Shown here: piece by piece, positions 24,546 through 32,868 of the stretch | Position numbering within the stretch: the stretch's first letter is position 1 | Layout of the letters: each line of letters opens with the position of its first letter | Assembly (NCBI GenBank): GCA_963803335.1 | Contig: CAWDME010000012.1 | Span: forward strand, 682,001 to 746,000 | Direction of reading: 5' to 3' | Origin: DASSUW01 sp963803335 | Lineage (GTDB): Bacteria; Actinomycetota; Thermoleophilia; Solirubrobacterales; Solirubrobacteraceae | Length of the DNA: 64,000 bases | The notes under the pieces: model-generated | Database searches by the model: none | What the model was told of the DNA's origin: nothing | What the model saw: the letters and a program-made list of their open reading frames with translations, nothing else | Translations under genes and position numbers: made by a program

Positions 24546-27386
24546 ATGAGCGTCGCACAGAAGGTCATCAGAACGAAGATCCCGGCCCGCATGGACCGCC
24601 TGCCCTGGACGCGGTGGCACTGGTTCGTCATCTTCGCGCTCGGCATCGTCTGGATCCTCGACGGCCTCGAGGTGACGATCAAGGGCGCCGTCGGCCCGTC
24701 GCTGCGCGACTCGCTGAACTTCACGACTGTCGGCGTCGCCGGCGTCGCGTCGATCTACCTGATCGGTGCCGTCACCGGTGCGCTCTTCTGGGGCTATCTG
24801 ACCGACAAGTTCGGGCGACAGAAGCTGTTCATCGCCACGATCTCGGTCTACATCGTCGGCGTGGCCGGGACGTCGGTGACCGGCTTGTGGATCTTCGGCA
24901 ACGGCTTCGAGTACGTCTGGTTCGCGATCTTCCGCTTCATCACCGGCTTCGGGATCGGCGGCGAGTACGCCGCCATCAACTCCACGATCGACGAGCTCAT
25001 CCCGGCGCGCGTCCGCGGCTGGGTCGATCTGGCCATCAACGGCAGCTACTGGGTCGGCACGATGGTGGGCGCGACGCTCGGCGCCGTCTACCTGAACATC
25101 CTGCCCTCCGACATCGCGTTCCGCATCGCCTTCGGGACCGGCCTCGTCCTCGGCGCGGGGATCCTGCTGCTCCGTTTCTACGTGCCCGAGAGCCCGCGCT
25201 GGCTGCTCACTCACGGCCGCGAGGAGGAGGCCGAGCAGACCGTTGTCGAGATCGAGCGCCACGTGATGGACGACGCAGAGATCGACGACCTGCCCGAGCC
25301 CGACGACGACGACGCGATCGAGTTGCGGGAGCGGCGGTCGATCGGCTTCATCGAGCTGGGGCGCACGCTGTTCAAGCTCTACCCCGAGCGCTCGACGGTC
25401 GCGTTCTCGCTGATGGTCACACAGGCGTTCCTCTACAACGCGATCTTCTTCACGTTCGGCCTGATGCTCACGACGTACTTCGGGATCAGCAATGCCAACG
25501 TCGGCTGGTTCCTGGTGCCGTTCGGAGCCGGCAACTACCTCGGCCCGCTGCTGCTCGGCAAGCTCTTCGACACGGTCGGGCGCCGCACGATGATCCCGCT
25601 GACGTTCATCATCTCGGCCGTCCTGACCGTCATCGCCGGACTGCTGTTCGCCACCGGCATCATCGGCTCGGCGTGGCTGATGACGCTGTTCTGGGTCGGG
25701 ATCTTCTTCTTTGCGTCGGCCGGCGCGAGCGCCGGCTACCTGACCGCCAGCGAGACGTTCCCGCTCGAGGTGCGGGCGATGGCGATCTCGTTCTTCTACG
25801 CGTTGCCGACGTTCGTCGGCGGCGTCTTCGGCCCGATCCTGTTCGGCTGGCTCATCAGCGGCGGCCAGCGCTGGACGGTCTTCTGGGGCTACCTCCTCGG
25901 CGCCGCTCTGATGGCGGCCGGCGGCATCATCCATCGCGTGTGGGGCGTCGAGGCAGCGCAGCGCGGCCTCGAGTCGATCGCGATGCCGCTGTCGGTCGAG
26001 GAGGCGCAGGGCGACGAGACAGGGCGCGCGGAGCTCGACGGCCCCGCCGGCCTCGACATCGCCGACCCGCAGGCGGTCCGGCGCTTCCAGCGCGACCGCG
26101 GGCTCGACGCGGACGGCCGCATCGGCCCCGCGACGAGCGCCTCCTTGCGAACCGTCGCACGGGCGGAGGATGCGCCGGAGTCGGCACTGACCGTGGTCGA
26201 CGTCACGGACACCGATGACGTGCGGCGCTTCCAGGCCGAGTTCGGGCTCGTCCCCGACGGCGTCGTCGGGGCCGAGACGCGCGGCGCGATCCTCGCCGCC
26301 GAGCGCCGCAGCGTTGTCAACCCGGAGGACCCCGAGACGGTCAAGCGCTTTCAGCGGACGCACCTGCTCGCCGACGACGGCAGAATCGGCTCGCAGACGC
26401 GCGCGGCCCTCCGCGCGGTCCGCGCCGAGCAGACCGGCGCCCCCGAGGAGACGATCGAGCCCGATCCGCTGGACCGCGACTCGATCGAGCGCTTCCAGCG
26501 CGCGTGCGGCCTGGCCGCCGACGGCGTGATCGGGCCCGAGACGCGCGGCGCGATCCGCTGCGAGCGGGCGCGCCGGCTGCGCGGCGACGGAGGCGACGAC
26601 GGAACTTCCGGCGACGTGCGCGACGCAGTCGTACAACGTTCGCACTTCGGCGTCGATCCCGTCGACGGAGAGTCCGTGGCGCGATTCCAGCGTGAGATCG
26701 GACTCGACGACGACGGTTGCATCGGGCCTGAGACCCGGCGAGCGCTGCGGCGGGCGCCCCACTTGCTTCTCGATATCGACCCCACCGACCACGAATCGAT
26801 CGAGCGTTTCCAGGCGGCCAATGACCTCGACGTCGATGGCGTGATCGGACCGGAGACGCAGGCGGTCCTCCGGACGCTCCAGCAGCGCCTCAGCGAAGTT
26901 GGTCAGGACGAGGAGGAGGACGACGGGGACGTCGAGAAGCCGGGCGGACTGCTCGCCTTCGACCCTGCCGACCGCGAGGCCGTCGAGCGCTTCCAGCGCC
27001 AGCACGGGCTCCAGGTCGACGGCTGCATCGGACCGCTGACCCAGGCGGCCCTGCGTGCGGCGATGGCTGACCAGGAGCAGGAGCTGATGGCGCGGCCCGC
27101 ACGGCGGCGCGAGCGCCCGTCGCCCACCGGCATGCGGCCCCGGCGCGCGCTGTTCTCCGGCATGCCGCTGGCGTCCTCGCTACCGGAGTCGGACCACCAG
27201 CTCGAGAGCGAGCTCGACGACGCGGTCGAGGCACTCCGGCGCAAAGGCCCGATGTCGCGCCAGGCGCTGGCGAACGAGATCAACGCGCGGCTGTGGGGCC
27301 CTGGCCGCCTCCGCTACGTGCTCCGGGCCGGCGAGGAGGCCGGCGTGCTGAGGCGCAGCGGCCGCGATCGCTGGAGCGCCGCCTGA
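24546..27386 (+). CDS. MFS sugar-porter-type transporter fused to seven PG-binding repeats and a winged-helix-like tail
   Basis: A 946-residue fusion with a strong ribosome site (GGGAGGT). Residues about 25-470 are a complete 12-helix MFS transporter of the sugar/metabolite porter group: GYLTDKFGRQKLF after helix 2, FRFITGFGIGGEYAAINSTI, PESPRWLL before the central loop, KLFDTVGRRTMIPL in the second half. Residues about 503-840 hold seven repeats of the peptidoglycan-binding-1 type, each with a core like RFQRxxGLxxDGxIGPxTxxAL. Residues about 881-946 resemble a winged helix (LESELDDAVEALRRKGPMSR, INARLWGPGRLRYVLRAGEE). MFS C-termini face the cytoplasm, so the repeats would not meet the wall; they may have another role. 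It overlaps the next gene by TGATG. Confidence 0.88.
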   Translation: MSVAQKVIRTKIPARMDRLPWTRWHWFVIFALGIVWILDGLEVTIKGAVGPSLRDSLNFTTVGVAGVASIYLIGAVTGALFWGYLTDKFGRQKLFIATISVYIVGVAGTSVTGLWIFGNGFEYVWFAIFRFITGFGIGGEYAAINSTIDELIPARVRGWVDLAINGSYWVGTMVGATLGAVYLNILPSDIAFRIAFGTGLVLGAGILLLRFYVPESPRWLLTHGREEEAEQTVVEIERHVMDDAEIDDLPEPDDDDAIELRERRSIGFIELGRTLFKLYPERSTVAFSLMVTQAFLYNAIFFTFGLMLTTYFGISNANVGWFLVPFGAGNYLGPLLLGKLFDTVGRRTMIPLTFIISAVLTVIAGLLFATGIIGSAWLMTLFWVGIFFFASAGASAGYLTASETFPLEVRAMAISFFYALPTFVGGVFGPILFGWLISGGQRWTVFWGYLLGAALMAAGGIIHRVWGVEAAQRGLESIAMPLSVEEAQGDETGRAELDGPAGLDIADPQAVRRFQRDRGLDADGRIGPATSASLRTVARAEDAPESALTVVDVTDTDDVRRFQAEFGLVPDGVVGAETRGAILAAERRSVVNPEDPETVKRFQRTHLLADDGRIGSQTRAALRAVRAEQTGAPEETIEPDPLDRDSIERFQRACGLAADGVIGPETRGAIRCERARRLRGDGGDDGTSGDVRDAVVQRSHFGVDPVDGESVARFQREIGLDDDGCIGPETRRALRRAPHLLLDIDPTDHESIERFQAANDLDVDGVIGPETQAVLRTLQQRLSEVGQDEEEDDGDVEKPGGLLAFDPADREAVERFQRQHGLQVDGCIGPLTQAALRAAMADQEQELMARPARRRERPSPTGMRPRRALFSGMPLASSLPESDHQLESELDDAVEALRRKGPMSRQALANEINARLWGPGRLRYVLRAGEEAGVLRRSGRDRWSAA
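26052..27070 (+). repeat. seven tandem PG-binding-type repeats inside the MFS fusion gene
   Basis: Seven coding repeats of about 37 residues with linkers of variable length. Their cores begin DPQAVRRFQ, DTDDVRRFQ, DPETVKRFQ, DRDSIERFQ, DGESVARFQ, DHESIERFQ and DREAVERFQ. Each ends in a (V/I)GxxTxxAx helix. The DNA copies differ widely, so the array is old rather than a recent amplification. Confidence 0.85.
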
Positions 27387-27640
27387 TGGTCGCCTGCCGA
27401 CTGCTCGGCCACCGCTGGACGTTCTCGTGCGACCGCGCCACGGTGCGCTGGCACTGCGACCGCGGCTGCGGCGCGAACGGCGCGCGCGAGTACCGCGACC
27501 GGCGCGAGGCAGCGCGGCACTTTCGCCACTACACCCGTGAGCCCCGCCCGCCGATCGGGCTGCTCGCCGCGCTCGGCGGCACGGCTGTGCGCGGCCCACA
27601 GCGGCCCTCTAGTCGGCAGCCCGGAGCGTCTGTCGACTGA
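27386..27640 (+). CDS. small Cys/His-rich protein
   Basis: An 84-residue basic protein whose ATG overlaps the fusion transporter stop (TGATG). Residues 4-30 hold CRLLGHRWTFSCDRATVRWHC and DRGCG, a spacing of Cys and His that could bind zinc as a small ribbon. HFRHYTREPRPP follows. The last 30 residues look disordered. No family is recognised; coupling suggests it acts with the transporter. Confidence 0.55.
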   Translation: MVACRLLGHRWTFSCDRATVRWHCDRGCGANGAREYRDRREAARHFRHYTREPRPPIGLLAALGGTAVRGPQRPSSRQPGASVD

Positions 27641-27684
27641 CGAACGCCTGCGGCGCAACGGTCGTCCGGGTACGGGCAGCGGCA

Positions 27685-28449
27685 ATGACGCAAACGGGCT
27701 CGACGACGTGGATCGTCATCGGGTGGATGGCGCTCGCGCTCGGCTTCGTGTGCGCGCTGACGATCGCCTGGGACATCGCGGTCCGCGACTACCGCCAGCA
27801 CATGGCGATCATGAACCTCGTCTGGCCGATCACTGCGCTCTACTTCGGCCCGGTCGCCGTTTGGTTCTACTTCCGCCGCGGCAAGCAGATAAGCCGCCGC
27901 TGGGCGCGCGAGCACGGCACGGGCATCGACGAAATGATGTCCTCCGACGACCGCGACCCGCCGTCCTACCGGGCGTTCGCCCGCAAGAACTGGTGGCCCG
28001 TGTCCAAGGGCACCAGTCATTGCGGCGCCGGCTGCACGCTCGGTGACATCGCGGGTGAGTGGCTCGTCTACCTGACCGCGTGGACGATCCCGATCTTCGC
28101 CGCGGACGACGCGAACACGTTGATGGCCATGTATGTCGCCGACTTCGCGTTCGCGTGGACGTTCGGCATCGTGTTCCAGTACTTCTCGATCGTCCCTATG
28201 CGGGAGGACGTCGGGCGGCTCGCGGGCATCTGGCAGGCGATCAAGGCGGACACGCTGTCGATCGTCGCCTTCCAGGTCGGCCTATTCGGCTTCATGGCGC
28301 TCTACCACCTGGTGTTCTGGCAGCCGCCCCTCAGCGTGGCCAGCCCCGCCTACTGGTTCATGATGCAGCTCGGGATGATCGTCGGCTACTTCACTTCGTG
28401 GCCGGTCAACGTCTGGCTGATCAAGTACGGGCTCAAGGAGAAGATGTAG
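27685..28449 (+). CDS. DUF4396-domain membrane protein
   Basis: A 254-residue protein with about six helices, matching DUF4396: an N-terminal helix pair (WIVIGWMALALGFVCALTIA; MNLVWPITALYFGPVAVWFY), then the conserved SKGTSHCGAGCTLGDIAGEW segment with Cys and His that could bind metal, and helices including FAFAWTFGIVFQYFSIVPMR and YFTSWPVNVWLIKYGLKEKM. Members often sit near copper or multicopper-oxidase genes; here the neighbour is a P19-like metal protein, which supports a metal-related role. Function is otherwise unknown. Confidence 0.85.
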   Translation: MTQTGSTTWIVIGWMALALGFVCALTIAWDIAVRDYRQHMAIMNLVWPITALYFGPVAVWFYFRRGKQISRRWAREHGTGIDEMMSSDDRDPPSYRAFARKNWWPVSKGTSHCGAGCTLGDIAGEWLVYLTAWTIPIFAADDANTLMAMYVADFAFAWTFGIVFQYFSIVPMREDVGRLAGIWQAIKADTLSIVAFQVGLFGFMALYHLVFWQPPLSVASPAYWFMMQLGMIVGYFTSWPVNVWLIKYGLKEKM

Positions 28450-28512
28450 GTCTCCTCGTAAGTGGGCGGACGCTGCGGCCCGCTCGAGGCAGGGGCGGGG
28501 TAGCGCCTCGGC

Positions 28513-29073
28513 ATGCGCACTTCAGAAGTCGACAGACCGCCGATGGATCCCAACACCAGCGAGGCGAGCGCCCAGCAGCTCGACCTCGCCTGCGAGCAGG
28601 GTGAGGCGTATGGCCGCGCGCTGCGACACATGATCGAAGACATCGCCCACGACGGCGGTGAGCAGCCGGCCGGCCAGTACCTGATCGGCTACGCCATCGA
28701 GGAGGCCGAGGGGATGTACGCCTGGGAGGGGTCCGAGCTCGTCTGGCACGAGCCGGGCGACGGCAATCTGCACCTCGAGGTATCGGTTCGCGACGCCTCC
28801 GACGGCCGCTTCGTCCCCGACGTCAGTGTCCATGCGACCCTCGTCGCACCGGACGGCCAGGAGGTCGGCACTCACGAGCAGCCGCTGATCTGGCACCCGA
28901 TGCTCTACCACTACGGGCGCAACTGGCAGGTACCCGCCGACGGCGAGTACAGGCTCATCGTCCGTGTCGAGCCACCGATGTTCCTGCGGCATGACGAGGT
29001 CAACGGCTGCCGCTTCAGCGAGCCGGTGGAGGCGGACTTCCAGAGCATCAGCGTCCGCCGGGGCACCGACTGA
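28513..29073 (+). CDS. P19/Tpd-like (Fe2+ transport) domain protein without signal peptide
   Basis: A 186-residue protein starting at ATG 28513, or ATG 28543. The C-terminal 100 residues match the beta-sandwich of P19-type periplasmic iron/copper-binding proteins: HLEVSVRDASDGRFVPDVSV, HATLVAPDGQEVG, LIWHPMLYHYGRNWQVPADG and EYRLIVRVEPP. Met and His positions in WHPMLYHYG suit metal binding. No secretion signal precedes the domain; instead there is a 65-residue helical head (LACEQGEAYGRALRHMIEDI). It may therefore be cytosolic, unlike studied members. Confidence 0.75.
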   Translation: MRTSEVDRPPMDPNTSEASAQQLDLACEQGEAYGRALRHMIEDIAHDGGEQPAGQYLIGYAIEEAEGMYAWEGSELVWHEPGDGNLHLEVSVRDASDGRFVPDVSVHATLVAPDGQEVGTHEQPLIWHPMLYHYGRNWQVPADGEYRLIVRVEPPMFLRHDEVNGCRFSEPVEADFQSISVRRGTD

Positions 29074-29093
29074 GGGACGCGGCGGGCCTGGCG

Positions 29094-29939
29094 ATGGGCT
29101 CCCGGCTCGCGCGCGCGTACGCGGCAGCCGTCGTGGCATTGCGCTGGCCGATCGTGCTGGCGTGGATCGTCGCGACGGTCGTCGTGGTGATCGCCCTGCC
29201 GCCGCTATCGCAGCGCAGTGCCGGGTCGCTCGGCAGCATCGTGCCTGAGAACAGCCAGGCCGTGGCGGCACGGGAAGAGGCGGCGCGGGCGTTCTCGTTC
29301 CCCCTCTTCTCGCAGACCATCATCACTCACCGCGACGCGGGCGGCATGTCGCTGCGCGACCAGCTCGACTGGGCCGTCACCGCGGCGGGGCTGGCGCGCG
29401 ACGGCGGCACCCGCGTGCCCGATCCCGACGGCGACTCGACGTTGGTCGCCGGTGCGGTCCCCCTCGTCAACGCCGCGCCGCTGGCCGGGGCGACGCCCGA
29501 GCACGGAACGGCCGCGCTGGGGTATCTGCTGTTCCCGCCATCGGTCTCTCCCTCCGATCGGGCACAGGCAGCCGCCACGCTTGCGCACCGCTTCCAATCG
29601 CCCGTCCACGTCACGGGAATCATTCCGGCGCGCCTGACCCTCACCGAGGTCATCCTCGACCGGCTCTGGATCGTCGAGCTCGCGACCGGACTGCTGGTGG
29701 CGCTCGTCGTCGGCCTGCACTTCCGCGCGATCGGCGCGCCGCTGGCGACCCTGTCCGCCGTCGTGGTCAGCTGCCTCATCGCCGTGCGCGTCTGGGAATT
29801 CCGTCAGTTCGCGCTCGCGATGGCGGCCGGCTTGATCGTCGACGCGCTCGTCGTGCGATCGCTGCTCGTCCCCGCGCTCGTGGCGTTCGCGGGCAGGCAC
29901 GGGGCCGCGCCGGCGGGTCGGCTCGCTGAGCAGCGCTGA
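29094..29939 (+). CDS. mini MMPL/RND protein with large internal deletion
   Basis: A 281-residue protein related to the MMPL exporter at 6270-8597. Residues 1-240 match its first half up to about helix 3: VALRWPIVLAWIVATVVVVI, AARAFSFPLFSQTIITHRDA, RLWIVELATGLLVALVVGLH. The next residues, FRQFALAMAAGLIVDALVVR and SLLVPALVAFAGR, match the last two helices of the full protein (RPFRELAFMMGGGLIIDAFL). About 490 residues between are missing, without a frame break. The proton-relay signatures are gone, so it cannot work as a normal pump. It could be a selected accessory protein or decay in progress. Confidence 0.7.
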   Translation: MGSRLARAYAAAVVALRWPIVLAWIVATVVVVIALPPLSQRSAGSLGSIVPENSQAVAAREEAARAFSFPLFSQTIITHRDAGGMSLRDQLDWAVTAAGLARDGGTRVPDPDGDSTLVAGAVPLVNAAPLAGATPEHGTAALGYLLFPPSVSPSDRAQAAATLAHRFQSPVHVTGIIPARLTLTEVILDRLWIVELATGLLVALVVGLHFRAIGAPLATLSAVVVSCLIAVRVWEFRQFALAMAAGLIVDALVVRSLLVPALVAFAGRHGAAPAGRLAEQR

Positions 29940-29946
29940 GCGAGCC
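29920..29946 (+). terminator. weak hairpin at the end of the mini-MMPL gene
   Basis: GGCTCGCT (29920-29927) pairs with AGCGAGCC (29939-29946) around an 11-base loop that itself contains CAGCGCTG. It spans the stop codon. No U-run follows, so a terminator role is only possible. Confidence 0.3.
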
Positions 29947-30017
29947 GCAGCGACCGCGTCGTCAGTCGTCGGACGATCGTGGGCGAGCCCCGGAAAGCCG
30001 CCGGTAGCGTGAAGGTG

Positions 30018-30371
30018 ATGAATGTCAGCAAGACGCTCTTCGCACTCGAGCACGAGCTCGCCGACGGCGACGGCGACACGTATCGCCGACTACTGACGGA
30101 TGACGCAGTCGTCGTCGTGCCGGGCGCGCGCATGACCAAGGAAGAGACCGTTGCTGCGATGGACGGCAGCCCTGGCTGGGACGAGATCGGCTTCAACGAT
30201 GAACGCTGCGTGCGTTTCACGGACGCAGCGGCGCTGCTGACGTACCGCTTCACGGGTCGCCGCGGCGACGAGTTCGAGTACGTCGCACTCATGGGCAGCG
30301 TCTACGTCGACACAGAGGACGGCTGGCGCATGGCGTTCCACCAGCAGACGCCGCTGGCTGCCCCGGGCTGA
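30018..30371 (+). CDS. NTF2-like (DUF4440/SnoaL-type) protein
   Basis: A 117-residue single-domain protein of the NTF2-like fold. The N-terminal helices read VSKTLFALEHELADGDGDTY, followed by RRLLTDDAVVVVPGA. Beta strands follow (CVRFTDAAALLTYRFTGRRG, FEYVALMGSVYVDTEDGWRM) with the usual end WRMAFHQQTPL. The ATG at 30018 is preferred over the GTG at 29979 because the added head is unlike the family. Members bind small ligands or act as isomerases and cyclases. No partner enzyme is adjacent, and the function is unknown. It converges with the peptidase gene at 9 bp. Confidence 0.8.
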   Translation: MNVSKTLFALEHELADGDGDTYRRLLTDDAVVVVPGARMTKEETVAAMDGSPGWDEIGFNDERCVRFTDAAALLTYRFTGRRGDEFEYVALMGSVYVDTEDGWRMAFHQQTPLAAPG

Positions 30372-30380
30372 GGTCGGTCG

Positions 30381-31178
30381 TCAAACCGGTCGATCCGGCG
30401 CTGACGCGATGAACGGCCGATGTCTCGTCGGGACACCGTCACCGCCGAGGTCTGCGAACGCGAACGGGATGCCGTCGGCCACCATGAAGCTGCGGTGGTC
30501 CATGCACTGCAGGTGGACGTGCGGTTCTGTCGAGCTGCCCGAGTTGCCGCAGCGACCGAGCACATCGCCGGCCGCCACGTGTTCGCCGGTGCTGACGTTC
30601 ACCGACCCACGCTGGAGATGCGCGACCGCGGCATACGTGCCGTCCGCCAGCTTCAGGACCACGTGGTTGCCGAGGATGCGGCCCGGCCCTCCGAGCTCGC
30701 GCACGCTCGCCTCGACGAGCGCCACGAGGAGCCCGGGATACGAGTTGCGACTCCAGTGATCCCGCTGGCCGTCCTTCACGTCCACCACGATGCCGCCGGC
30801 CGGAGCATGGACCTCGCGTCCGAAGCCCGGGAAGTCCTCGGGACGGCGGCCGAGGGGCCACCAACCCATGCCGGGTCGGCGGCCGTCCGCCGGTTCGTGC
30901 ACGAGGTCGATCGCGAACGTCTGGCCATAGGCGTGCAGCCCGTGGCTGGGAACGCGATCGGCGGGACTGTTGATTGCGCGCCAGCGCCCAACGACCGGTG
31001 ACAGGAGCCGCACGGGCGAACGCGCGGGCGGCGGCCCCACGCGCGTGTACACCGCGACGCCCACGACCCACGCGACGAACCCGGCCCACGATGGCAGCAG
31101 ATCGGAGAACCAGGCCACGGCGGCCACCGCGAGAGTCGCCGCGACGATCGGAAGACGGATCCGGCCCCAGGGGATCAT
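30381..31178 (-). CDS. M23-family peptidase-like protein, membrane-anchored
   Basis: A 265-residue protein with two N-terminal helices (about 8-50) and a C-terminal LytM/M23 domain. Zinc-site motifs are HGLHAYGQTFAIDL (first His and Asp region) and HVHLQCMDH (third ligand). GNHVVLKLADGTYAAVAHLQ and VAAGDVLGRCGNSG are the other conserved blocks. M23 enzymes cut peptidoglycan cross-bridges; some are inactive activators. The ATG overlaps the stop of the FG-GAP gene (ATGA), so it is made with that secreted propeller protein. Confidence 0.85.
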   Translation of the reverse strand: MIPWGRIRLPIVAATLAVAAVAWFSDLLPSWAGFVAWVVGVAVYTRVGPPPARSPVRLLSPVVGRWRAINSPADRVPSHGLHAYGQTFAIDLVHEPADGRRPGMGWWPLGRRPEDFPGFGREVHAPAGGIVVDVKDGQRDHWSRNSYPGLLVALVEASVRELGGPGRILGNHVVLKLADGTYAAVAHLQRGSVNVSTGEHVAAGDVLGRCGNSGSSTEPHVHLQCMDHRSFMVADGIPFAFADLGGDGVPTRHRPFIASAPDRPV

Positions 31179-32743
31179 CGGTCGGTTCCGAAGGCAGAGC
31201 CGAAGCCGTCGTTGCTCACGGCGCCGTTGATGCCGCGGGTGCCTTGCGTCCACAGCTGGTCGCCCGCGGCGGCGAGCGCACGGTGGCTGCCGTAGATCAC
31301 GTTCACGGCCCCGGCGTCCGCTGCGCCCTGGACGCTGTCGAAGGGCGCGCCGACGGCCAGATCGTCATGACCCTCGCCGTCGAAGTCGCCGACGCCGAGC
31401 GCCGTGCCAAAGTCGTCGAACGCCTCCGGGCGACCCTTGATGCCGCGGCTGCCCTGGTCCCAGAAGTCGTCACGGTGGCGCGAGATGCCGGTGCGCTCGG
31501 AGCCGTAGATGACGTTGACCGCGCCGGCATCCGAGGTCCCCCCCAGGTCCTCGAGCGGTACGCCGATGGCGAGGTCGTCCTCGTAGTCGTGGTCAAAGTC
31601 GCCGCCGGCGAGCGCGAAGCCGAAGCGGTCGCCCGTCTCGGGCGCGCCCTTGATGCCCGGGCTGCCCTGCGTGATGAACGCATCTGCGCTCTTCAGTCCG
31701 TGGCGGCCGCTGTAGAGAAGATTGACGGCGCCCGCGTCGCGCGTGCCACCGAGATCCTCGAAGGGGACGCCGATCGCCAGCTCGACGTCGCCGTCCTGAT
31801 CGAGGTCGCCGGCCGCGAGCGCCCAGCCGAAGCCGTCGGACGCCTCGGGGCCGCCCTTGATGCCCCGGGCTCCCTGCGACCACAGCTGGTCGCCCTGCTG
31901 CCGCAGCCGACCGCCGGAGGAGTACAGGACGCTCACGGCGCCGGCGCGGACACCATCGATGCGCCCGCCGGGGAGCCCGATGGCAAGATCGTCGTCGCCA
32001 TCGCCGTCGAAGTCGGCGGCCGCGAGCGACCGTCCGAAGCGATGGAACGAGCCCGACAGGCCTTTCACGCCGCTCGTGTCCTGCGTCCACAGCTGCGCGG
32101 CGCCGCCGCGCACGCCGGCACGCGTCGCGTACAAGACGTCGACCGCGCCGGCGGCCGGCGCGCCGTGGACGCTGTCCCCAGGCACGCCGATGGCGAGGTC
32201 GTCGCATCCGTTGTCGTCGAAGTCGCCGGCGGCCAGCGCCGCGCCGAAGCTCTGGTTGCTCTCGCGCGGCCCGGGGATGCCGGCGTAGCCTTGGTCGAAG
32301 AACGCGTCGCGCGTCGTGAGGCCACGGGCGCTGCCGTAGCGGACGGTTACCGCGCCCGACGCTCGCGCCGAGCCGAGCTGCTCGCCGGGTGCACCGATCG
32401 CCAGGTCGCCGTGCCCGTCGCAGTCGAAGTCCCCGGTGGCCAACGCGGCGCCGAAGCGGTCGCCCGTCTCGGCCGTCGCGACGATGCCGGGCGTGTCCTG
32501 CGTGAACTCCTGGTCGCGATCCTCGCGCAAGCCGCGACCGCGCGACCCGTAGATCACGTTGACCGCTCCCGCCAGGTCGTGGCCGCCCACCGAGTCACGG
32601 GGCGTGCCGATCGCCAGGTCCGAGCGTCCGTCGCCATCGAAGTCTCCAGCAGCACCGGGTGCCGCCTCGGCTCGAGACACGAATGCGAGTGCGAGCACGG
32701 CGCCGAGGAGCGCCGGGGTGGTCATGCGACGCAGTAGGGCCAT
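31175..32743 (-). CDS. secreted FG-GAP (integrin-alpha-like) seven-blade propeller protein
   Basis: A 522-residue exported protein: signal peptide (about 1-28, cut after SRAEA) then seven FG-GAP repeats. Each has a calcium loop such as DFDGDGRSDLAIG, DFDCDGHGDLAIG, DFDDNGCDDLAIG, DFDGDGDDDLAIG, DLDQDGDVELAIG, DFDHDYEDDLAIG and DFDGEGHDDLAVG, then AGAVNVIYGS-type strands. Seven repeats suit one closed beta-propeller, as in integrin alpha heads. Cytoplasmic retention is unlikely; it probably binds surface glycans or proteins. It is coupled with the M23 peptidase downstream, suggesting a cell-wall task. Confidence 0.9.
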   Translation of the reverse strand: MALLRRMTTPALLGAVLALAFVSRAEAAPGAAGDFDGDGRSDLAIGTPRDSVGGHDLAGAVNVIYGSRGRGLREDRDQEFTQDTPGIVATAETGDRFGAALATGDFDCDGHGDLAIGAPGEQLGSARASGAVTVRYGSARGLTTRDAFFDQGYAGIPGPRESNQSFGAALAAGDFDDNGCDDLAIGVPGDSVHGAPAAGAVDVLYATRAGVRGGAAQLWTQDTSGVKGLSGSFHRFGRSLAAADFDGDGDDDLAIGLPGGRIDGVRAGAVSVLYSSGGRLRQQGDQLWSQGARGIKGGPEASDGFGWALAAGDLDQDGDVELAIGVPFEDLGGTRDAGAVNLLYSGRHGLKSADAFITQGSPGIKGAPETGDRFGFALAGGDFDHDYEDDLAIGVPLEDLGGTSDAGAVNVIYGSERTGISRHRDDFWDQGSRGIKGRPEAFDDFGTALGVGDFDGEGHDDLAVGAPFDSVQGAADAGAVNVIYGSHRALAAAGDQLWTQGTRGINGAVSNDGFGSAFGTDR

Positions 32744-32821
32744 CCCGGCCCGCTATCCCGTGTCCCGCGGGGCCCCCGAACCATCGTTCGCGCGATGACA
32801 TCTTCGTGGCGCGCAGCGACC

Positions 32822-32835
32822 GTCTGTGCACAGAC
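32822..32835. promoter_or_regulatory. palindrome upstream of the respiratory operon
   Basis: GTCTGTGCACAGAC is a perfect 14-base palindrome in the 206-bp divergent region between the FG-GAP gene and ctaC. Such a site suits a dimeric regulator. It is followed by CATAGT, a possible -10-like element. Confidence 0.4.
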
Positions 32836-32868
32836 ATAGTCGTTGGCGCGGCTGGCGGGCGTGGGAAG

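Noticed and set aside
24444..27005. 853-codon leftward frame opposite the MFS fusion
   Set aside because: Mirror image of the coding repeats; the apparent protein repeats come from the sense-strand RFQ repeats.
26052..27070. CRISPR-like or satellite DNA repeat
   Set aside because: Spacing and divergence are those of protein repeats within one frame, not of DNA repeats with fixed spacers.
30974..32737. 587-codon rightward frame opposite the FG-GAP gene
   Set aside because: Antisense shadow of the DNA encoding DFDGDG repeats; no start signal or family match.
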